This document shows positions 1-7,281 of a stretch of 25,896 bases of DNA, piece after piece. The stretch is from JADJEI01 sp035328465 (GTDB lineage: Bacteria > Bacteroidota > Ignavibacteria > Ignavibacteriales > Ignavibacteriaceae): contig DAOLIQ010000046.1 of assembly GCA_035328465.1 (NCBI GenBank), positions 1 through 25,896 on the forward strand. Direction: 5' to 3'. The position numbers were made by a program, and so were the translations under genes. Each line of letters opens with the position of its first letter. Position 1 is the stretch's first letter. The notes under the pieces were generated by a model. The model had not been told where the DNA came from. It searched no databases and saw only the letters and a list, made by a program, of their open reading frames with translations.

Positions 1-119
1 ATGCAGGAGTTCATTCTAAATTATACATTGTAAATTCTACATTGCCCAGCGGGGTGTATTATTATCAACTTAATGCCGGAGGACTTACTCAAACGAAGAA
101 ATTTATTCTTCTCAAATAA
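1..119 (+). CDS. 3' end of a T9SS cargo protein (C-terminal sorting domain)
   Basis: The window opens inside a plus-strand gene read in the frame beginning at base 3 and ending in TAA at 117-119. The 38 visible residues include NSTLPSGVYYYQL and end LTQTKKFILLK. This matches the last strands of the type A sorting domain that targets proteins to the type IX secretion system: a PSGVYxYxL strand, a short turn, then a basic TKKxxLLK end. The same ending appears in the CotH-like and nonaheme cytochrome genes of this window, so the family call is firm. The passenger domain lies outside the window, so the function of the protein cannot be told. Confidence 0.8.
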   Translation, partial: AGVHSKLYIVNSTLPSGVYYYQLNAGGLTQTKKFILLK

Positions 120-474
120 TTAAAGATGCTTTATGATTAGAGGCTTCTGAAGAATAAGAACTAATTGATAATGTCATTTTGTACCATTAGGATCAAAATC
201 TAATATAAAATATTGAATGACAAAGACCTAAGTATCAACTAAATAAAGCAATTCTTCAGAAGTCTCCATGAACTGATCATCATAAGTAGATCCAAAACAG
301 TGTCGCCAGCCATTAAGTGGAATGTCAACCACCCTCTTCGCTCCATTTATGATGATGAATATTTAAAATTTTACTCTCCCCAGTAATGCCTATGGATAAA
401 AATCCCCAAAAGCACATTTTTATATTAAACTATTCTGCTGTTTCATTCGATTATTCTATAAACGAAGATTCAAA
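120..474. other. Intergenic stretch with a possible decayed minus-strand ORF
   Basis: No convincing gene is present. On the minus strand one frame is open for about 44 codons (roughly 362 down to 231, stop TAG at 228-230). It reads DIPLNGWRHCFGSTYDDQF followed by METSEELLYLVDT, which looks protein-like, but it has no start codon and a stop lies directly upstream. A second minus-strand frame starting at an ATG near 418 runs into a stop where the first becomes plausible, as expected after a frameshift. A 12-bp inverted repeat (CTTCTGAAGAAT at 144-155, its complement at 251-262) flanks part of it. I do not recognise a family; a gene remnant is only a possibility. Confidence 0.3.
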
Positions 475-876
475 ATGAAAATAAAACCAACATTCAGTAT
501 TTCTATTTTTCTCTTTTTTTACTTTACAAGTTGTTCAACATTTTTAAATACCACTACTGAAGAAATCGAATTGATTACTTCTCCTGTAAATGCAAAAATT
601 ACGGTTGATGGTAAAAAATTCGGTAACTCACCACAAGTTATTAATATAGATCGAGGAATAAATCATACAATAAAATTTGAACTTGATGGCTTCGAACCGT
701 ATGAGACACAACTAACAAGGAAAATTTCGTTTTGGTTTTGGGGAAATATTTTTAATGGATTGCTGCCAGGAATGGTTATCGATTTTCTTACAGGTTCAAT
801 GTATAATTTAATCCCCGATAATTTATCGGTTGAACTACTCCCAGCAAAGATCGAAACAAAAGTTAAGAAAAAATAG
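475..876 (+). CDS. PEGA-domain lipoprotein
   Basis: A 133-residue exported protein. Residues 1-19 are a hydrophobic signal sequence ending in FTSC with Cys20 as the likely lipidated residue; the lipobox is loose but typical of Bacteroidota. Residues about 32-82 form a PEGA domain: ELITSPVNAKITVDGKKFG, then a GFEPYETQL strand. PEGA domains are small beta-sandwich modules found in surface and envelope proteins. A hydrophobic, glycine-rich segment (WGNIFNGLLPGMVIDFLTG, about 89-107) follows, as in many small Bacteroidota PEGA lipoproteins. The Shine-Dalgarno sequence is weak. It lies alone between two genes for T9SS cargo. The cellular role is unknown; the domain and lipoprotein calls are fairly secure. 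Confidence 0.75.
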   Translation: MKIKPTFSISIFLFFYFTSCSTFLNTTTEEIELITSPVNAKITVDGKKFGNSPQVINIDRGINHTIKFELDGFEPYETQLTRKISFWFWGNIFNGLLPGMVIDFLTGSMYNLIPDNLSVELLPAKIETKVKKK

Positions 877-958
877 ATCTGATTCTCTAAAGAATTTTCT
901 CAATTCGATTTACCTCCAATCAATTATTAAAGGAGTGAAATACATATTAATAATTTGA

Positions 959-966
959 TAATTTTG
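959..966 (+). promoter_or_regulatory. Possible Bacteroidota-type -7 element upstream of the CotH-like gene
   Basis: TAATTTTG fits the TAnnTTTG -7 consensus of the Bacteroidota primary sigma factor and lies 22 bases before the ATG at 989. No TTTG-like -33 element is visible at the expected distance, so this is weaker than the candidates upstream of typA and purN. Confidence 0.25.
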
Positions 967-988
967 CTAAGTAAATTTTTGAATTAAT

Positions 989-2734
989 ATGAACTTAAGC
1001 AAAATAAATTCAGTACAGATTACGTTATCATTTTTGATTTCCTTTTCAACTTTAAATCTCTGTACACAGATTCCTGATTCACTTATTAAACCTCTTAATT
1101 TTACTTCTTCTAATCTTCCGATTTTTATCATTGATACAGATGGGCAGCCAATTCCAAGTGACGGAAAAATTGATGCCGATCTCGGCGTAATTTATAATGG
1201 TGAAGGCGTCAGAAATTTCCTTACTGACCCATACAATCATTACAATGGAAAAATTGGGATTGAAATTCGGGGCTCGACTTCGCAAATGTTTCCTAAAAAA
1301 TCTTATGCAATCGAAACACGCGATTCACTTGGAAATAATTTGGACTTCCCTTTGCTCAATTTTCCTTCTGAAAGTGATTGGGTTTTGTATGCACCGTATA
1401 GTGATAAATCTTTAATAAGAGATGTTATAGCTTATAAATTATCTAATCTTATGGGGCATTATTCAAGCAGATTTAAGTTTTGTGAAGTTGTACTTAATGA
1501 CGACTATGTTGGTGTTTATGTACTTTTGGAAAAAATAAAGCGCGATAAAAACAGAGTGGATATAAAAAAACTTGAGCCTGCTGATTCAACAGGTGATGCA
1601 TTAACAGGCGGATACATAGTAAAGATTGACAAATTTGACGGCGAAAATAATGATGGATGGATATCCCCCTTCCCGCCGTTTGAAGGTGCCTGGCAAAGAA
1701 TTCCTTATCAATTTCATTATCCCAAACCGGATTCAATCACTCCTGTTCAAAAATTTTATATTCAGAATTACATTTCAGATTTCGAAGCCTTAATGTATAG
1801 CGGCAATTATAATCAGCCTGATTCAGGATACTATAATTTAATTGATATGAAGTCAGCTATTGATTATACTTTGATAAATGAACTCGCAAAAAATGTTGAT
1901 TCATATCGTTTAAGTTTTTTTATGTACAAAGATAGAAACAGCATTAACGACAAACTTTTCTTTGGTCCCATTTGGGATTACAATATCGCTTTTGGAAATG
2001 CAGATTATTACGAGGGTGGTTATTCCGATGGCTGGATGATGAATTTCCTAAATTCAAATATGGAGTTTTTATATTATGATAATTTTCAAGTTCCATTCTG
2101 GTGGAAAAAAATATTTAATGATACGGCCTTTCAAAATAGTGTGAATGCGCGCTGGCGGGAATTACAACCGCAGATTTTAAACCCAAATTTTATAGATAAT
2201 TTTGTTGACAGCCTGGTTATTCATCTTGATGAATCACAGCAAAGAAATTTTGAAAGATGGCAGATACTTGGCACCTATATCTGGCCTAACTATTTTATTG
2301 GACAAACTTATCAAGAGGAAATTGACTTCTTGAAAAGCTGGATTCACGAGCGCTTGCAATGGATGAATAACAATATGATCGGCTCACCGACTGAAATAGA
2401 ACATAACAACTTAATTGTAAATGATTTTGTTTTATTTCAAAATTATCCTAATCCATTTAATCCAACGACAAAAATTAAATATACAATTCCATCTGGCACC
2501 CTACGTCAGGTTCAGGGTGACATATTTGTATTGTTAAATGTTTATGATGTTTTAGGAAATGAGATTGCGACTTTAGTGAATACGAATTTAAATGCCGGAG
2601 AATACGAAGTTGAGTTTAATGTGGAATCGTTGCGTGCAACGCCACTACCAAGTGGAATTTACTTTTATAGACTATCTGTCTCAACTGGAGCAGAAATTTT
2701 TTCCCAAACGAAGAAGATGCTGCTATTAAAATGA
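989..2734 (+). CDS. CotH-kinase-like secreted protein with T9SS sorting domain
   Basis: A 581-residue protein with an N-terminal signal sequence (residues 1-26). The body matches the CotH family, which includes protein kinases such as Bacillus CotH. The hallmark strand IEIRGSTSQMFPKKSYAIE is at about 91-109, followed by DWVLYAPYSDKSLIRDVIAYKL (written in two parts here: DWVLYAPYSDK, 130-140, and SLIRDVIAYKL, 141-151) and the late GPIWDYNIAFGN motif. In bacteria outside Bacillus these proteins are often secreted and poorly characterised. The last 102 residues form a type A T9SS sorting domain starting FQNYPNPFNPTTKIKY and ending TKKMLLLK, so secretion across the outer membrane is expected. The sorting domain carries an extra GTLRQVQGD segment (about 503-511) encoded by a REP-like palindrome, and a second extra RATP near 569. 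No strong Shine-Dalgarno sequence is seen. Confidence 0.85.
   Translation: MNLSKINSVQITLSFLISFSTLNLCTQIPDSLIKPLNFTSSNLPIFIIDTDGQPIPSDGKIDADLGVIYNGEGVRNFLTDPYNHYNGKIGIEIRGSTSQMFPKKSYAIETRDSLGNNLDFPLLNFPSESDWVLYAPYSDKSLIRDVIAYKLSNLMGHYSSRFKFCEVVLNDDYVGVYVLLEKIKRDKNRVDIKKLEPADSTGDALTGGYIVKIDKFDGENNDGWISPFPPFEGAWQRIPYQFHYPKPDSITPVQKFYIQNYISDFEALMYSGNYNQPDSGYYNLIDMKSAIDYTLINELAKNVDSYRLSFFMYKDRNSINDKLFFGPIWDYNIAFGNADYYEGGYSDGWMMNFLNSNMEFLYYDNFQVPFWWKKIFNDTAFQNSVNARWRELQPQILNPNFIDNFVDSLVIHLDESQQRNFERWQILGTYIWPNYFIGQTYQEEIDFLKSWIHERLQWMNNNMIGSPTEIEHNNLIVNDFVLFQNYPNPFNPTTKIKYTIPSGTLRQVQGDIFVLLNVYDVLGNEIATLVNTNLNAGEYEVEFNVESLRATPLPSGIYFYRLSVSTGAEIFSQTKKMLLLK
2497..2522 (+). repeat. REP-like palindrome inside the CotH-like gene
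   Basis: The 26 bases begin CACCCT and end AGGGTGACA; the 6-base arms at 2497-2502 and 2514-2519 are perfect reverse complements. The interior (ACGTCAGGTTC) resembles the widespread dispersed repeat of the CACCCTTCGACAAGCTCAGG type. It is read in frame as TLRQVQGD and sits in a linker of the sorting domain where related tails have no such residues. Confidence 0.6.
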
Positions 2735-2866
2735 TACTATTGCACTAATTTTCATTTTGAACTTGAACTTTTCGAAATCTTCTTAACAATTTCTTCATCT
2801 TAACTTCACAATGCCTTAATATTCTGAAGCTACTTTTGCAGCGATAAAAATAATTTAAGGTGTTTT

Positions 2867-2986
2867 ATGTTATTTGCAATTGCCGGATATTTATTGTTCA
2901 CCCTGATAGCAGTTATCGTTCTTGCAAGGTTGGTGGGAAAAGCTCCGTATGGAAATGAAGATGGTGATGGATTTCGATACATCTGA
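2867..2986 (+). CDS. Small single-pass membrane protein (39 aa)
   Basis: A short ORF not overlapping any other gene. It encodes a hydrophobic stretch of about 20 residues (LFAIAGYLLFTLIAVIVLAR, residues 2-21) followed by a soluble tail LVGKAPYGNEDGDGFRYI that is rich in Gly and Asp. An AAGG at 2857-2860 lies six bases before the ATG as a plausible ribosome-binding site, and TACTTTTG at 2831-2838 fits the Bacteroidota -7 element (no clear -33). A single transmembrane helix with an independent ribosome-binding site argues for a real small membrane protein. I do not recognise the family. It lies between the CotH-like gene and the terminator of the convergent cytochrome operon. It fills the otherwise gene-free 2735-3061 stretch. 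Confidence 0.5.
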   Translation: MLFAIAGYLLFTLIAVIVLARLVGKAPYGNEDGDGFRYI

Positions 2987-3010
2987 TTTTCGATTACACT
3001 AACTAAACCG

Positions 3011-3040
3011 AAAATAAAAAAGCCGCTGCAAGAGCGGCTT
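3011..3040 (-). terminator. Rho-independent terminator of the cytochrome operon
   Basis: On the minus strand AAGCCGCT (3040-3033) pairs with AGCGGCTT (3027-3020) around a 5-base loop, followed by a T-rich run (3019-3011). It lies 22 bases after the stop codon of the 9-heme lipoprotein gene, so it closes the minus-strand operon. Confidence 0.85.
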
Positions 3041-3061
3041 AATGAGAACTAACTTATTCGC

Positions 3062-4087
3062 TTAATTTCCAAAAACATTTGAAATTCCGTTTATGTGTTT
3101 TGTACTGTCTATAATATTTCCAGCATCGTCCACAATTCCAAAATGACAATTCTTACATTCATTTAATGCTGCATTAAGATGCCCAACTGGAGGTAAACCG
3201 TGACAGCTTCCGCATTCTGCTTGTGTACCATCTACTTGATTCCACTTGACTGAAACATTGTTTCCAATCATTTTATCTTCTGTAAAGATAAAAGAATACT
3301 CTGATGAATCTTTTAACAATTCAAAAGCTCCGTGACAGTATACATTTGCACAAGTGTTCGAAGTAAAATCATAAACAGCATCTGTTCCATTTTGTGATGA
3401 AGCAAGCACACTAAAAACAATATCTGCTTTACTATCACCATCTACATGGCCTGCAGAATTAAATTGCGCCGGAACATTATGGCAATTTGAGCAAGACGCA
3501 CTTGCACTTAATGAATTTACAGTAAGATGAGTTAGATGAGCACCGACTCCTGGGAAATTGGTTGTTAAATTTCCATCAAGATCACGAGGGGGTGACCATT
3601 CTAATCCATTGTTAAAATTGCCATGACAGGTGTTACATGCTTCCGGACCTTCGGGCTGCGTATGGCAAGTTTTACAAGATGGACTCGAAATTCCTCCTGT
3701 GTATGAGACTCCATGACATTGCTGGCATTGCAGTAAATTCCAACTGCTGTTAGCAATAAACTTTCCATGAAAATCCGAAGCACCAGGAGTAACAATTCCT
3801 TCGGTATGAACTTGAATCGCAGTGTGACAATTTTTACAACTAACTTCGGCGGTACCGCCGGAAAAATCACTTGAGTGACACTGGCGGCAAAGATCAAAGC
3901 CTTTTCCGTTTGTCCCGACTAATTTTCCATGAAAATCTTCAGACGCTGGATTCAGTACACCTTCCTTATGAATTGTTAAAGCAGGCGGAGCTGAAATGTT
4001 TGTTTCCAGTTCGCTGCATGATGAGATCAACAAAGTTGATACAATTAAAATAAAAACGAGGTAATATAAATTTTTTAGATTTTTCAT
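3062..4087 (-). CDS. Multiheme c-type cytochrome lipoprotein (8 CXXCH + 1 CX4CH)
   Basis: A 341-residue protein from the ATG at 4087. This start is chosen over an upstream in-frame one at 4222 because it follows a strong GGAGGAG and gives a clear lipoprotein signal (LLISSC, Cys24). Heme motifs in order are CRQCH, CKNCH, CQQCH, CKTCH, CNTCH, CSNCH, the CX4CH motif CANVYCH, CGSCH and CKNCH. The pair TCANVYCHG...CGSCHGLPP resembles the CxxxxCH/CxxCH domain described in Geobacter outer-membrane cytochromes. Residues 40-89 and 94-143 are a tandem repeat with an exact 54-residue period (HxEG, DFHGK, CxQCH, SCKxCHT). It is the last gene of the operon, one base after the stop of the 14-heme gene. Lipid anchoring plus many hemes suggests electron transfer at an outer-membrane face; the direction and partner are not known. 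Confidence 0.88.
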   Translation of the reverse strand: MKNLKNLYYLVFILIVSTLLISSCSELETNISAPPALTIHKEGVLNPASEDFHGKLVGTNGKGFDLCRQCHSSDFSGGTAEVSCKNCHTAIQVHTEGIVTPGASDFHGKFIANSSWNLLQCQQCHGVSYTGGISSPSCKTCHTQPEGPEACNTCHGNFNNGLEWSPPRDLDGNLTTNFPGVGAHLTHLTVNSLSASASCSNCHNVPAQFNSAGHVDGDSKADIVFSVLASSQNGTDAVYDFTSNTCANVYCHGAFELLKDSSEYSFIFTEDKMIGNNVSVKWNQVDGTQAECGSCHGLPPVGHLNAALNECKNCHFGIVDDAGNIIDSTKHINGISNVFGN

Positions 4088-4088
4088 T

Positions 4089-5294
4089 TTAGTTATCTCC
4101 TCCATCTGAACCGTGACAATATCCACAGAATCCAACCCCCGCGGGAGTTGAAGGTGAAGCTGTAGTATGACAATTATAACAAACCGATGCGGGACTATCG
4201 TGCCAGTCGCCTTGCGTATCACTCATAAATCCGCTCGGATGAGTTTTGGGATTTGTTCCTTTAATGCCGTCTGTGTCTGTGTGACAAGTGATGCAAGTTG
4301 GATCTGCACCTTGAACATCGTGACAAGAAACGCAGCTTTCAATATCACGTCGGGCAAGAATAGAATGCTCACCCCCACCTGTGCCAACACCAATCGTAAT
4401 AAAGTTATTTTTTAAGTGAGAAGAAGGTACAATTCCGCTGAATGCAAAATCACTATTTTCGGACTGATGACATTCACTGCAGAAAGTTTCGATTTGATGA
4501 CAAGTTTGACATTCAGAAGTTTTGCCTTTTGAGTCTATTCCATGAATAAACCTATAATTCAACTCGTGAACACGGGTGATTTGCTGCTGCTTGACTCCAT
4601 CTGTAAAATTATTCGGAACATATGGCTGATAAAAATCAACCGGATTGTTTGCTTCCGTTATCATTGTTGTACCAACGTGACATTCCTGACAAGATGAATT
4701 ATCATGGCACATCACACAATTTGCATTTAGTGCAGAGGCATCGAATTTATGCGAACGTGAAAAATCAGCTACTTTATGATTATCAGGAATTAGGTTTACA
4801 GTTGATATATGGCAGCTTTCACAAGCATTACTTGCTGAGGATTGTCCATTATGACATGAATAACAATTCTCCATTACTGGAAAAGGCTGGTTAGCTTGAA
4901 AACTATAATCAACTTCGGAGAAACCTTTATGACAATTATCGCACTGAAGTTTTTGATCGTTCAAATGAAAACTATGATTGAAATAAACTTTACTTTCCTT
5001 TTCGTCGAAGCCTTCATAATTTCCATTTATGTGACAGGTCGTACATGTTTTATCATCTTCAACATCGTGACAGACTGAACAGTTGTCATGATTTGGCAGC
5101 AGTCCGTTTTTTAATTCTGTGCTTTCAACGACTGCCGTATGGCATGAACTACAGTCTGTAATTTCAATATGAAGTGAATGAGAAAATTTAATATTAGGAA
5201 TTTTTTCATCTTCCGGAGCAGAGGTGAACTTTGATACTCCTAAAAATCCAAGAATGACGAAAAAGAAAAACAGGTAAACGTATTTTATTTTCAT
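4089..5294 (-). CDS. 14-heme c-type cytochrome
   Basis: A 401-residue exported protein with an N-terminal hydrophobic segment (VYLFFFFVILGFLGV, about 6-20). Fourteen CXXCH motifs are present: CSSCH, CSVCH, CTTCH, CDNCH, CYSCH, CESCH, CVMCH, CQECH, CQTCH, CSECH, CVSCH, CITCH, CYNCH and CGYCH. Repeated FSHSLHI and FNHSFHL segments ahead of some motifs look like the distal histidine ligands of cytochrome c7/c3-type domains. There is no lipobox and no sorting domain, so it is either periplasmic or held by partners. The start ATG lies one base after the TGA of the beta-barrel gene, and the stop is one base before the lipoprotein cytochrome gene, so the three are translationally linked. A role as the heme wire of an outer-membrane conduit is inferred from context, not shown. 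Confidence 0.9.
   Translation of the reverse strand: MKIKYVYLFFFFVILGFLGVSKFTSAPEDEKIPNIKFSHSLHIEITDCSSCHTAVVESTELKNGLLPNHDNCSVCHDVEDDKTCTTCHINGNYEGFDEKESKVYFNHSFHLNDQKLQCDNCHKGFSEVDYSFQANQPFPVMENCYSCHNGQSSASNACESCHISTVNLIPDNHKVADFSRSHKFDASALNANCVMCHDNSSCQECHVGTTMITEANNPVDFYQPYVPNNFTDGVKQQQITRVHELNYRFIHGIDSKGKTSECQTCHQIETFCSECHQSENSDFAFSGIVPSSHLKNNFITIGVGTGGGEHSILARRDIESCVSCHDVQGADPTCITCHTDTDGIKGTNPKTHPSGFMSDTQGDWHDSPASVCYNCHTTASPSTPAGVGFCGYCHGSDGGDN
4097..4103 (-). promoter_or_regulatory. Strong ribosome-binding site deciding the start of the 9-heme lipoprotein gene
   Basis: GGAGGAG lies nine bases before the ATG at 4087, inside the last codons of the upstream 14-heme gene. It supports 4087, not 4222, as the start and indicates translational coupling (stop TAA at 4091-4089, one base, then ATG). 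Confidence 0.75.
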
Positions 5295-5295
5295 A

Positions 5296-6576
5296 TCAGA
5301 ATAGATTTAGATTAGTGTTAAACCAATAATTTAATTTCAAGAAGAATCGAAAATCTTCATTGTAAATTTTATTATTCATGAATTGTCCTTGGAGGTCAAA
5401 CGATAATGCACGCCAGGGTCTTATGTTTACACCACCAAGCAAGGTAGTGAGATTATTTTTCTCATCGGCTTCAGAAAGTTTGTAACTTGTAAAGGCTATG
5501 CCGAGGCTTGGAGTTAAAAATCCGTCGAGGAAGGTATATCCTGTATAAAGCGATAAAGCATCTAACTCGCCAGAATAGCCAAGGTTTTTTCTGTAGTTAA
5601 TTGTTCCATAATTAGTAATTAAACCGAGAGTAATTCTTTGAGAGTTATCATCTTTATAAATAACATTTCCAACTTTACCGAGAACAGAATAATTTTCATT
5701 GAGTTTATAATCTGCACCCAATTCAATTTCCTGGGTATTGCCATAATCAAAAACAGAAAAGATTGAATTGTAACGAATTTTTGGCTGTCTGTAATTATAA
5801 TAAACATTCAAACCGAGGTTCTCAATATTTTCATATCGCCCGACAACTTCGAATTTGGAAGCCGTTTCAAAATTCAAATCGTAATCAAATCTAGTATCTA
5901 TTGAAAAAATATTTTCAAGTGAATACTCAACTTCAGCCGAAGCGAACTGATATTGGTTAGAATTATTTTCGATTAAAATATTTATTGGATTAAGATTTTC
6001 ATCTAGCCTGAAAGCATAATAATCCTGAGGCTTAAAATTCTTATTGATATAACTCAAAGCAAATCGAAAATTTTCTATTGCTTCGGTCGTAAATTTTCCA
6101 CCGGCAATAAAGTTATCGCTCCAGTTTTCAGTAAGTTCAAATTTCTGATAAGCTGGAACGTTACCGCCATAATAACCACTTAGTTTGAAATCTTCGCTTT
6201 TAAGATCGAGATTAATACCATCAAACAACCCGCCTGCTACGCTGTTAAATAGAGGCTGCCTCCCAAGTTTAATTGTAGCAATGTCAAATAGATTTCTTGC
6301 TTCTAAATAAAGATTGTAGAATCTGAATCTTGGATCGTTTTGCATTTCCTTTGCAAAATCATTTTCAAGATTAAAGTAACTTCGGAGAGAAAAATTGTCC
6401 TGATTAATATTCAGGGTAAGCATTTGAAACGATCTGATTGAATTTGCGGAGGTTGTCGGAGTATCAAATCTTTCAAATGAATAAATACTGGATGAAAATC
6501 TGCCGTTAATAATTTGAGCTTGCAGAAAGGCAAGCCCAAAAATACCAAAGCAAATCAAAAAGAATTTTTTATTCAT
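5296..6576 (-). CDS. Outer-membrane beta-barrel protein of the cytochrome cluster
   Basis: A 426-residue protein with a signal peptide (LICFGIFGLAFLQAQ, about 6-20) and then alternating polar/hydrophobic strands rich in Tyr, Phe and Asn throughout, for example FKLSGYYGG, FRFALSYINK, LGLNVYYNYR and SLYTGYTF. It ends in NTNLNLF with a terminal aromatic residue, as outer-membrane barrels do. A conserved-looking IKLGRQPLFNSVAGGLFDG occurs at about 97-115. No heme motifs are present. It sits between the tetraheme and 14-heme cytochrome genes, 33 bases after the former and one base before the latter. In known porin-cytochrome systems a barrel surrounds a multiheme cytochrome to pass electrons across the outer membrane; that role is inferred here from structure and position. 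I cannot assign it to a named porin family. Confidence 0.8.
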   Translation of the reverse strand: MNKKFFLICFGIFGLAFLQAQIINGRFSSSIYSFERFDTPTTSANSIRSFQMLTLNINQDNFSLRSYFNLENDFAKEMQNDPRFRFYNLYLEARNLFDIATIKLGRQPLFNSVAGGLFDGINLDLKSEDFKLSGYYGGNVPAYQKFELTENWSDNFIAGGKFTTEAIENFRFALSYINKNFKPQDYYAFRLDENLNPINILIENNSNQYQFASAEVEYSLENIFSIDTRFDYDLNFETASKFEVVGRYENIENLGLNVYYNYRQPKIRYNSIFSVFDYGNTQEIELGADYKLNENYSVLGKVGNVIYKDDNSQRITLGLITNYGTINYRKNLGYSGELDALSLYTGYTFLDGFLTPSLGIAFTSYKLSEADEKNNLTTLLGGVNIRPWRALSFDLQGQFMNNKIYNEDFRFFLKLNYWFNTNLNLF

Positions 6577-6609
6577 GATTTTAACTTTATTTAATTACAA
6601 AATATGAAT

Positions 6610-7149
6610 TTACATTTGTGGTTTAGGATGTTTGATCTTTTCCCACATAGAGTCAAGATTAAACTCTACAAAGGTCGGGCTTTCAGGGTTATGGCAGCTT
6701 ATACAAAATTCTTCTTTATTTTCATGCATAACTAATCCGTTTGCAATTGCATCTGCTTTGTTTTTCATGATCTTAAGGTTTTTATACTCTGAACCAGCAC
6801 CGTGACAAGTTTCACACTGCACCCCATCCTCGACTTTAAATTTTTCACCTTTTAAGGAAGCTTCTATATTATAACCTGTAGCATGGCATTTTAAACATGC
6901 TTCGGTTTCAACAGCTAATGTTGTATGACCCAGGCTTTTTGCAATTTCATTCGCTTTGTCTGTCTTTAAAGTATTATATGCACCGGCGTGTTTGCTTGCC
7001 TGCCAAATGGCGAGTTGATTACCTTGCTTCTCAGCTTTGTGGCAGGTTCCGCAAGTCTGAACCCCTACGTAAGTAAAAGTTTTTTCTTGTGGTAATATTG
7101 AAATGAATGGGACAAGTAGAAATGAGACGAAAAGAAATAAATTTTTCAT
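6610..7149 (-). CDS. Tetraheme cytochrome c554-type protein
   Basis: A 179-residue protein with a signal peptide (residues 1-20) and four CXXCH motifs: CGTCH (33-37), CLKCH (85-89), CETCH (112-116) and CISCH (149-153). The layout, with YVGVQTCGTCH at the N-terminus, IWQASKHAGAY, DGVQCETCHGAGSEY and a final MWEKIKHPKP, matches the cytochrome c554 / cytochrome c' family of soluble periplasmic tetrahemes. Such proteins carry electrons to or from larger complexes. A good AAGGTGGAG ribosome-binding site precedes the ATG. It is the first gene after the terminator at 7222-7256, so a promoter should lie in about 7150-7215. As the head of the barrel/cytochrome operon it could be the periplasmic donor; that is inference. 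Confidence 0.88.
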   Translation of the reverse strand: MKNLFLFVSFLLVPFISILPQEKTFTYVGVQTCGTCHKAEKQGNQLAIWQASKHAGAYNTLKTDKANEIAKSLGHTTLAVETEACLKCHATGYNIEASLKGEKFKVEDGVQCETCHGAGSEYKNLKIMKNKADAIANGLVMHENKEEFCISCHNPESPTFVEFNLDSMWEKIKHPKPQM

Positions 7150-7221
7150 AACTCCACCTTATTTTAAATAAAAAATAAAAATCATTTTGAATGACAGTGT
7201 GAAATTACGCATTTAAAAAGA

Positions 7222-7256
7222 AAGAGTCCAACAAAATTTTTTCTTGCTGGACTCTT
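7222..7256 (-). terminator. Rho-independent terminator after the nonaheme T9SS cytochrome
   Basis: On the minus strand a 13-base arm (7256-7244) pairs with 7234-7222, with one G-U pair and a 9-base loop, followed by TCTTTTT. It lies 26 bases beyond the stop codon at 7282 and separates this gene's transcript from the tetraheme operon. Confidence 0.85.
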
Positions 7257-7281
7257 GAAATATTTAGAAGATCCTGAATAT

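Noticed and set aside
144..262. 12-bp inverted repeat as transposon ends
   Set aside because: The arm is itself partly palindromic (CTTCTGAAG), there is no target duplication or transposase, and the spacing has no clear meaning.
3062..4222. Longer version of the 9-heme lipoprotein starting at 4222
   Set aside because: It would add 45 residues overlapping the 14-heme gene and hide the lipoprotein signal; the ATG at 4087 has GGAGGAG and a proper lipobox.
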